From: Micractinium sp. NFX-FRZ
Taxonomy: Eukaryota; Chlorophyta; Trebouxiophyceae; Chlorellales; Chlorellaceae
DNA: 64,000 bases
Assembly (NCBI GenBank): GCA_029339195.1
Contig: JAPTJF010000346.1
Coordinates: 1 to 64,000 of the forward strand
Reading direction: 5' to 3'
Shown here: positions 56,101 through 64,000 of the stretch, piece by piece
How the letters are laid out: each line of letters opens with the position of its first letter
How positions within the stretch are numbered: the first letter of the stretch is position 1
Notes under the pieces: model-generated
Told to the model about the DNA's origin: nothing
Database searches by the model: none
Seen by the model: only the letters and a program-made list of their open reading frames with translations
Made by a program: the position numbers and the translations under genes

Positions 56101-58462
56101 GACCCTCGGCTTCGTCTACTTCCAGCTGGGGGATAGCTGGAAGGACACCTACAGCCGCGCCATCCTGCTCTTCTTCGTGGTCTCATTCCTGGTGGGCTTG
56201 GCTAATTGCCAGGTTGGCTGGGCTGGTAGGCTGGTGAGTAGGCTCAACCGGACAACTGGGTCGGCTGGCGGGTTTGTCGTTGCGGTGTGAGCGCCAGCGG
56301 CAGCAGGATGCATACTAGAACCTGCCGGTTGGAAAGGGGTGGCTTGTTTTCACGGTGCTGCAGGCTACAGCGTGCTGCACCTCGGCGTGCTCAGCAGCAA
56401 AGTGCGCTGCCAGTGGGACAGAAGACTAACCGCGGGCCCCCTCTGCCCACTGCCTGCAGACCTTCATGTCCATCGCCGCCTTTCCAGCTTTCATCGAGGG
56501 TCAGTGAGCTTGCGCGGGTGGCTGCAGCACTTGCGTGCCCTTGCTTGCATTGATCAGCACCGCTGGCCCTGCCAGGCAGCTGGCTGCTGATGCTGGGTCG
56601 ACTCTCCCTCCCTCCTCACCCCGTGCTTCCACTCCTCCCACAGACATGAAGGTGTTCATCCGCGAGCGCCTCAACGGCTACTACGGCGTGCTGACCTTCA
56701 CCGTGGCCAACACCCTGGCATCCATCCCCTTCATCCTCCTCATCTCAGTGGTGCGCCTGCCTGCATGCATGCATGGCTGTTGCATGATGCAAGGAGCTGA
56801 CGGATGCAAGGGATTGGGAGAGGGGAGCGGAGCGCCCTTGCATCCCGCATGCATTGGCATGTGTCCCTCTCCACCCCACCCCTCGCCCCCACTTTCCTGG
56901 CTGACCCAACCTCGGCCTCCTCAGATCTCCACTGTGTGCGTCTACTTCACCGCCGACCTGCGCACCGGCGGGGAGCACGTGGTGTACTTCATACTCAACC
57001 TCTTCCTGGCGCTGGTCACCGTGGAGTCGCTGATGATGGTGGGTGGGTGGGTGGGGGTGGGGATGGGGGTGGGGGTGGGTGGATAAGGTGGGAGGCAGCA
57101 AGCTGGGACAGGAAGTGCAGCGGGCACTTGCCACTGTTGGTGGCATGGCATGCTGCAGAAGGCGGCCGGAGCATATTCCCCCTGCCCGGGGAGGCATGAG
57201 GTCCTAAGCGACTGCCAACAGTCAACTCTCTCGCCCGCCACGCGTGTGCGCTCGTCTGACGTCACCCCCCCTGCTGATGCCTGTGGGCCCCGGGGCCCCC
57301 TTGCCCCTTTTTTTCTGCCTTGGTTGCACCTCTCGCGCCCCTGCACCCAGACCTCCGCTTCCCCCCATGCATCACACCCCTCTGCTGCCCGCAGGCCATT
57401 GCCCCGCTGGTGCCGCACTTTCTGATGGGCATCGCCGTGGGCGCTGGCATCATGGGCCTCTACATGTGCGCTGTTCATGGCCAGCAGCATGAAAGGGTGC
57501 TGGGAGGCAGCGCCCCTTTCCAGCCGCCCTAACAGTGGAAGCTGGGATGCATCATCCTGCAGTCGTCTCGGTGGACATGCCCGCCGTGCAGTTTGATTTG
57601 AGCGGTCGACCAAAGACCTGCCCTGCCCCTGTGCGTTAATGCACGCATGCAACGTTGCATCAGTGTGGGGAGCACTGCTGGGATGCCTTCCTTCTGCCCC
57701 TCGGCCTGCAGGATGGTCAGTGGCTTCTTGCAGACCCTGGACGCCCTGCCGGCTGTAAGCCTCCCTGCCTGCCCACTTTGCTGGCTGCTGGACCAGCACT
57801 CAGCTGTATGGAATGCGTGGCTTGCTGCGCCGTGCCACACCGCCAGCCCAAGCCAGGTCATGTCTCCTCATCTCACCGTGATCCCTGCCTCCCGCTCCCC
57901 TGCCCGCCCTCTCCCCTCCCGTGGCAGCCCATCCTGCGCTACCCGCTCACCTACTGTTCATATCACACCTACTCCTTCGCCGGCTTCATGCGCAACGAGT
58001 TCCAGGTGAGAGGAAGGAAGCGCCCTCCAACGAACCCCTGGCTGTGCCCCCACACTGTGCCAGCCGCCCATTGCATTTGCCCCTGCCCCCTGGCGCCCTG
58101 CAGGGCACCGCAGGCTGGGAGTGCCCGTGCACGGTGCAGCCGGGCGGGTGTGGTGGGCCCTGCTCCGTCGATGGGGAGGCAGTGCTGGCATACTGGTGAG
58201 GCATCGAATTGCCTGCAGTGGGTCTGATGCTTGTATGGCAGGCACAGAGCAGAGCTAGCCTAGAAAGACAGCGGGGATGGACTGGGCCTCAAGGCCTGCT
58301 TCACCAGCCCCTACCTGTGCTCACCATCCACGAGCATACCCCTGCAGGGACATCCTATCTTTGAACAAGTGGGCATGCGTTTGCATCCTGGCTGGAATGG
58401 GGGCCCTCTACCGCACCCTCTTCTTTTTCACGCTCAAGCTCAGGGAGATCAGGTCGCGCTGA

Positions 58463-58979
58463 GGCAGGGGGTCAGCAGGGAGGTGCTGCCCCGCCGTAGC
58501 ATTGTTTTGCATGTCTCCCGGATGCTAATGCGGTACCTTATCCCATATAGAGTTGTAGCGGCGCAGTTGAGAGGCTTGTAGTCTGCTGTGTTGTAGCGCT
58601 ACCTGGCTTTGTCGGTGGCGGTTGGCCCCAAGTGCTGCATTTGGCGGCTTGTGGTCCATAGCGGTCGCAGCACATTCCTTCCGCCAAGATGTAAGCGGTG
58701 ATGTTGACCAAACGTTGAGAAGCTCCGTGGTTGATGTGCCCAAGAAGCGCCGGAATGGGGATTTCAGATGTGACCATACTGACTCAGGACTGAGGCTGAA
58801 GCACCTGCGGCGGGCGCCACCTGGGCGTGGCGGCTCCCTTCCATCAGCCCTGTGGCCTCGAGTGGCACCATTGCGCCTCAACTGACTGCTTGCACCGCCT
58901 TTCCGAGCACGCCCGACGCCTTTCAGTTCCCTTCCTGTGGCTCATTCACACGCGAAACATGGCGGCTCTGGTTGCATCA
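58463..58979. other. ABCG copy 2 3' flank
   Basis: These 517 bp after the copy 2 stop are not part of any recognised gene. A TGTAA at 58690-58694 is a candidate poly(A) signal about 230 bp past the stop. The duplicated DNAJC9 segment starts at the right end. Confidence 0.45.
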
Positions 58980-59850
58980 AGAGAGGGTTTTAGGAGGGCA
59001 GGGGGCGGGAGAGGCAGGGGAGGCAGGGGGCAGGAGCTGGTCTCTGCGTAGAGGGAGGCCGCCAGGGGGCAGGATGCCGGCCACAATGGCTGCGCCGGCG
59101 TGCAGCTGGCAGCATTTGCTGGTTGGCTCGCAACAGCCACCTCGGCCGTGCACTGCTCCTCCGATCACACCACACACTTTCTCAATCACACTCTCCCCTT
59201 ACCCCCCACCCCTCTCCTGCAGGTGTTTGAGTGGGTGATGTGCAGCGAGGAGGCGGTGGATGCGCACCGCTTCATGGACTCACTGGATGCAGCCATCCAG
59301 GCTAAGGAGGCACCCTCCTTCCCCAAGTACGCCGCCTGGGCCAAGCGCGTGGCAGCCAAGCCGCAGCCAAAGGCGGGGGCTGCCGGCGGCAAGGGCGGCA
59401 AGGGCGGCAAGGGGAAGAAGGCAGCAGCGGGGGCAGCGGGGTCTGAAGCCGCCCTGGTGGCCGCCATCCGCGGGCGGCAGCAGGGCGCGCTGGGGCGGCT
59501 GGGCGGCGGCGGCGGCGTGCTGGGAGCGCTGATGGCACAGATGGGTGGTGACCTGGAGAACATCCCTTCAGAGGAAGACTTCCTGTCGGCTCGGCAGCGG
59601 CTCGACAAGCGCAGCAGCAGCAGCGGCACCGGCACCGGCGGCGGCGGCGGCAAGAAGGGCGGAAAGCAGGGCAGGTGCGGCGGCAAGCCCCGGCAAGCGT
59701 GCCAAGAAGACATGAGGCATGGCAGGCGGGCTGAGCTCAGCGAGGCACCCAAAGTGAAAGCGGCATGGGATGCAAACCATAACCTGGGACCCGTTTCCCC
59801 AGTTGGGCCCAGTGCTCCGCCTGCCAGCTGTAAACTTGTTGCAAGGCAAG
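58980..59850 (+). pseudogene. Truncated DNAJC9 copy (last intron, last exon and 3' end only)
   Basis: From about 58980 the sequence follows the last intron of the DNAJC9 gene (50068 onward, for example GGCAGGAGCTGGTCTCTGCG against GTCCAGGAGCTGGTCCCTGC). The last exon begins at 59223 (VFEWVMCSEEAVDAHRFMD) and is about 95% alike in protein. Exons 1-4 and the J domain are absent, so it cannot encode a J protein. Near 59672 a deletion removes the Ala/Gly repeat and shifts the frame; the original ending GKRAKKT is read as RQACQED, and the frame stays open to 59888. The 3' UTR with its TGTAA (59829-59833) is also copied. It marks the left edge of the second duplicated block. Confidence 0.9.
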
Positions 59851-60276
59851 AGGCAAGGTGTGGACGAGAGGTTTGCACTAATGATTGAGGATCTGGCAGA
59901 GATGCACTGCTCGGCTTTGTAACAGTTAGAAACGCCAGTGAAGGACCCCAGTTGGTGGCCTGGCATGCTGACTGGACACAGGCGTGCATGCTGTGCTCGA
60001 GAGACATGACGAGAAAGGGTCCTTCACGGATTGCTTGAACGCTGGCTCTCACCTCAGTGTGCACATTACCCGACAGTCCCTAGTTTACGTTGGTTTCCCT
60101 GAGACTGCCTTACGAACCTCTCTGCGACAACGTCTGTTGCACCCTCAGTGACAGGAACCTCCAGGCCCTGAAAAGCACCGGCTTGAGGCCTGAGGTCTCA
60201 TTCCTGCTTCCCTACGCGACCGTCCCCTTGGCACTCACTTCGGGCATTTGCTGCGCTTTTGCAGCGCACACTAAAG
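59851..60276. promoter_or_regulatory. 5' region of ABCG copy 3
   Basis: A 426-bp spacer between the DNAJC9 remnant and the copy 3 start. It presumably holds the promoter. Nothing specific is recognised, and I see no clear similarity to the copy 2 upstream region. Confidence 0.4.
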
Positions 60277-63200
60277 ATGGCCAGTCCTTATGATTCCGGA
60301 GAAGGCCATATTCGTGGGGAGGCAGTGGTGCTGGAGATGCCCGCAGCAGTTGCCCAGCGTCCCGCCGGCCCGCCCGTTCAGGTAGCGGTGACCGCCCGAC
60401 TCCCTGCCGGCCAGCAGCCAAGTCTGGGCATCCTGTGCCTTGCCGGCATGTCACAATGCATACCTTTCAACATCCTTTATTGTTTTACCCTCGAGCAGGC
60501 TGGCCCCCAGTGGGAGGCGCAGGCAGTGGCCAAGGACGTGAGGTCCTGCTACGCAAAGACGGCGCCGGCGGGTGGCGCCCCGACAGCTGGCGCCGCCACG
60601 CTGAGCTGGGCAAACCTGGTGGTGAGCCAGGGACAAGCATTTGCTAGGCTGCATGTGTTCTTGCTGCTTGGCAGGTTTCTGCTGGCCCAACATCGGCATG
60701 GTAGCGTTGCTGCCCTTGCAGCTGCAGGCACTAGAGCCGGCGCTCACTGCCCACCGGCCTCCCCAGGGTGCCCGCTGCCCTCCTGCTCTCGTGGCACGCC
60801 GTTGGGGTCCCCTTTTTGTCCCCCCTCATGCTCACCACAGCCCCCTCCAATGCACGTTCTCTTTTGGCTTCCCACCGCCAGGTCACTGCCAAGGACATCA
60901 AGGGGCATGAGAAGCACATTTTGAAGGGCGTGGACGGGTTTGTGCAGGTGCGGTGTGAAGGGCTCAAGGTGCTCCAAACCCCTGCTGATGCGGCATGCCG
61001 GGTGGGCTTGCGCGGCACTGCACTGCTGGATGCGTAACAGTGCAAGGTGCTGGCTCCAGCTTGTGGCAACCGACCCAGGCAGCTGTGCTAGGCCGCTTGC
61101 AGGCATACTTGTGGGGGCAAGGTGCGTCCTGGCCGCATCTTTTGGCAGGCAAGGGCGCACCCAGCTGGCTCCATTTTCTGGCCCGCCTCGGGCAGAACTC
61201 CCCCTCGCTGCCCCTTCCCTTGTCTACCCCTGCAGCCCACACAGATGCTGGCAATCATGGGACCCTCCGGCTGCGGCAAGACCACCCTGCTCGACACCCT
61301 GGCGGGGCGGCTGCAGCACACAGCGCAGTTCACAGGTGTGTGCGCCGGTGCGTGTGTGCGAACAGCCTACAAATGTCCACATGACAGGTGGGCCGGTGCA
61401 GGCGGGCGGGATCGTGGAGGCACATGGGGGCAGGAAGACACGTGCAGGCAGGCATGCTGTGTTCCCAAAGCACAAACTCACGTGCCCCTGGGCTTTTGCG
61501 CACTCTGACACCGCGTGTCCACCCGGGTGAGTCGTCGCGTGATGGCCATGCTGGCCATTGTCCTTTGTTATGCTTCCAGGCGACATCCGTGTGAATGGCC
61601 ACAGGTCCAAGCTCACTTTTGGTCGCAGCGCATACGTCACCCAGGCAAGCAGGAGGGGGACCTCGTTCGGCCCGGCTTTGGAAGCCGCTTGCCAGCTGCG
61701 TGCTGGGCTGCTCCTGGTGCCAGCCACTCTCCACCACTCTACCACCTTTGCCCTGCACTCCCCATGGCTGCGCCGTGGGTTGCCTTGCCCGCCACTGACA
61801 GCCCTCTCTTCTTGCTCAACGGCGTAAGCCACCTCTGCCTGCCCGCAGGATGATGCGCTGATTGGCACCCTGACTGTCCGCGAGAGCATCTTCTTTGCCG
61901 CCCTGCTGCGCCTGCCCCAGGTGTGTGAGGTGGGCCCCCTCCCCTGTCCTGCTGGCAATCCTGGCTGGCGGCACCGTGCAGGAATGGCACGCTAATTGCA
62001 GCCCTTGCCGCAGCAGCTGCGGCTTAAACTGCCCCACCTGCACCCTGCTGGCATGCCCGCGTCCCGCCCTCCGCCTCCCCCTGCCTTACCCGCTGCATCA
62101 CCCACGTCGCTCCCATCTGTTGCCACACGCGCGGTGATTGTAGGGCATGAAGCGCTCTGAGAAGCGGCGCATTGCTGAGGAGGTGATCCGGGAGCTGGGC
62201 TTGGAGAGCGCAGCAGACACGTGAGCATCGGGGTTGCCAGGTAGCGGTCCAGCCTGGCATGGCAGCGGTCTGACTGGGCGTGCAGCGGTGCAAGTGCCTT
62301 ACGCTCATCTTTGGTGTGCCCAGTGCGGCTCGGTGCTTGGCGCAGGCGCTGCCTGCAGCAGACGTATGGCAGGCTGCCTTGGCTTATCTTAGGGACCTCC
62401 AATGCGTCCCCTGCCCCCTGCTCCCCCGCGCAGGTACATCGGCACCTGGCACCTGCGCGGCGTGTCTGGCGGGCAGCGCCGCCGCGTCAGCATCGGCAAC
62501 GAGCTCGTCATCTCTCCCAAACTCATCTTCCTGTGAGCGGGGGCGCCTGACTGATGGGGAAGCGGTTGCTGTGATGGCAGCATATGGCCTGCCAGCAGCA
62601 GCCCTGCCCCAGACCACTTCACACGTGGCTCAATACTCCTATCTGTGCACTGACACACTTCACGCTGCCCCACCCCGCCCCCTCCCAGTGACGAGCCCAC
62701 CTCTGGGCTGGACAGCGCCGCCGCTTACTACGTCATGGCAGCGGTGCGGCGCCTGGCGGAGCACTGCCGCACAGTCATCAGGCAAGCCCATGCAGGAGCA
62801 GCGCTTGATTGCGTTCAATCGACTATATGAGCTGGGGTGTGAGATGCTGCGCTTCCTGTTGCATGCCCGGACATCGACGTGCCTGATCGGCGCACCGTCC
62901 GCCCGCATGTCTTGCGATGGCTGCTCCTGCTCCTGCCTCTCCTGCCTACTTCTGCCTTGCTGCCCACCCTTGCCCCTCTCCCCTTACCATCGTCACCCTC
63001 CACACCGCAGCGTCATCCACCAGCCCTCCTCCGAGGTGTTTGCTCTCTTCGACCAGCTGTGCCTGCTGAGCGAGGGGCAGGTGGTGTACTTTGGAGAGGC
63101 CAGCAGGGCGGCCAACTTCTTTGCGGCGGCGGGGCTGGGCGTGCCCCCCATGAGGAGCCCCCCAGAGTGAGGCCCGCTGTGCTGACCACAGCATGGTGCA

Positions 63201-64000
63201 AGCCTCCCAGACGGGGTGCTTCGCCTGCCTGTTCATCTGCATGTTTTTTCTCTGCCCTGATACTGCTGCCGACGGAGGCGCCCTCCACCCCAAGCCGGCC
63301 TGTGCAAACATGCCTGCGTAGCCCAGCTGCCCCGGCCCAACCGCTGCCTGCCTGCATGACAGCCACCATCCTCCAAACTCGTGTTTGCCCAACTGCCGCA
63401 CGCCGTTTCATCCGAAGCGTCACCTCGTGCTGCATGCGCCTGCTCTTTACCTGCTCCCTGCCTGCAGCCACTTCCTGCACGTCATCAACCGAGACTTCGC
63501 TGGTGAGGCTAGGCTGCCCTGCCCTGCTTCTGGCTACCTTCCGCTGAGCCTTACAGTAATGCCGCCAGCCTGCAAAGTTGAGCAGAATGCGGGCACCAGC
63601 AGCTCCCCCACCGCTTCCCACTCCCGTCCCACTCGCCCTGATTGCAATGTCCTCGCGGATCCTTCATACGTGGCCACTGGCAGACCCCGTCCGCTTGCTC
63701 TCACCCCTCTCTGCCGGTCCTTGTTGTTCTCTTGACAGAGAGCGAGCAAGTGGACGCCAACATTGCCACCCTGGTGGCCGCCTTTGAGGGCTCCTCAGTC
63801 AGCGCCGCCTTGAAGCAGACGATTGCGGGCCTGCACGCAGCGCCAGGCGAGCCATGCTGCGTTCGCCACGCTGTGCTGTGCTGTGCTGTGCTGTGCCGGG
63901 TCTGCGCCCGCCTGCTGTGGGCTGGCGTGTGCAGCTGTGCTATGCCATGCTACAGCTTGCGGCGTGTGTTCGCTCCTCCCCTGAGCGCATCACTTCCTGG
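60277..64000 (+). CDS. ABCG half-transporter copy 3 (right end outside window)
   Basis: Twelve exons are visible: 60277-60381, 60499-60621, 60882-60947, 61236-61335, 61580-61644, 61849-61920, 62144-62220, 62434-62532, 62689-62781, 63011-63166, 63468-63502 and 63739-63846. The rest lies beyond 64000. The ATPase domain is complete and intact: Walker [10 protein letters not shown], signature [14 protein letters not shown], Walker [14 protein letters not shown] and H-loop [10 protein letters not shown]. The start ATG (context AAAGATGGCC) opens a short hydrophilic N-terminus, [20 protein letters not shown]. Introns after exons 5, 9 and 12 have GC donors. Exon 4 fuses what are two exons in copy 2. 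Protein identity to copy 2 is high, and both are more distant from copy 1. It is probably the working member of the tandem pair. Substrate unknown. Confidence 0.88.

Larger units (their letters stand above)
51822..58462 (+). pseudogene. ABCG half-transporter copy 2, splice donor lost (probable pseudogene or truncated product)
   Basis: Exons by homology: 51822-51920, 52045-52161, 52383-52448, 52685-52699, 53001-53085, 53531-53595, 53804-53875, 54018-54094, 54328-54426, 54564-54656, 54895-55050, 55234-55268, 55458-55565, 55751-55856, 56068-56191, 56460-56499, 56644-56750, 56925-57038, 57395-57465, 57712-57754, 57928-58005, 58104-58195 and 58348-58462. Joined they would be 658 residues with a full ATPase and membrane domain. 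After exon 11, where copy 3 has CCAGA|GTGAGG, this copy has CCAGA|ATGAGG. The GT is gone, and reading on gives Glu then TGA at 55052, a ~315-residue ATPase-only product. The signature motif is VSSGQRRR instead of VSGGQRRR. Every other exon is open with usable splice sites, so the damage is recent, or the short product is tolerated, or this base is an error. Introns after exons 6 and 13 have GC donors. Confidence 0.82.

Noticed and set aside
1..64000. tRNA, rRNA or transposon genes
   Set aside because: I saw no tRNA-like hairpin set, no rRNA sequence, and no transposase or reverse-transcriptase reading frame; absence was judged by eye only.

Overview
This window reads as nuclear DNA of a green alga, most likely a Chlorella-like trebouxiophyte. 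The evidence is very high GC, many short GT-AG introns with C-rich tails ending CAG, and TGTAA motifs of the chlorophyte polyadenylation type just after several stop codons. The gene set is also plant-type: a Whirly protein, a serine acetyltransferase with a probable transit peptide, and a capping enzyme that fuses a cysteine-type RNA triphosphatase to a guanylyltransferase. I rebuilt every gene by hand from splice signals, reading frame and family similarity. All complete models sum to a multiple of three, but no transcript data were available.

Layout, left to right: (1) 82-2245, minus: multi-pass membrane protein of unknown family, 3' end outside the window. (2) 2565-9827, plus: SWI3/SMARCC chromatin-remodelling subunit. 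(3) 10607-14162, minus: serine O-acetyltransferase. (4) 14409-16401, plus: F-box/LRR-like protein. (5) 17127-23742, minus: ABCG half-transporter (copy 1). (6) 24520-26560, minus: Whirly. (7) 26781-33254, minus: RBM28/Nop4-type nucleolar four-RRM protein. (8) 33641-39895, plus: mRNA capping enzyme. (9) 40439-48468, minus: 1450-residue protein with a C2-like domain and a possible UNC13/MUN-like C-terminal half. (10) 48879-50933, plus: DNAJC9-type J protein. (11) 51822-58462, plus: ABCG copy 2, with a broken splice donor. (12) about 58980-59850, plus: pseudogene made of the last intron, last exon and 3' end of the DNAJC9 gene. (13) 60277 to the right edge, plus: ABCG copy 3, incomplete.

The right third is a segmental tandem duplication: a block holding the DNAJC9 tail plus an ABCG gene occurs twice in a row, and a more diverged inverted ABCG copy lies about 28 kb to the left. 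The three ABCG paralogues differ in intron content at several positions. Copy 2 has lost a GT donor, which predicts an ATP-binding-domain-only product, and it also has a changed ABC signature motif.

The most unusual feature is genome architecture rather than a new pathway. At least a dozen introns, in SWI3, serine acetyltransferase, RBM28 and capping enzyme, contain degraded copies ('ghosts') of the start or end of the neighbouring exon, usually with the splice site and flanking intron. Introns here seem to grow, and perhaps arise, by local tandem duplication across exon-intron borders. GC-AG introns are frequent, one intron appears to use a GA donor, and very small exons (9, 15 and 16 nt) occur.
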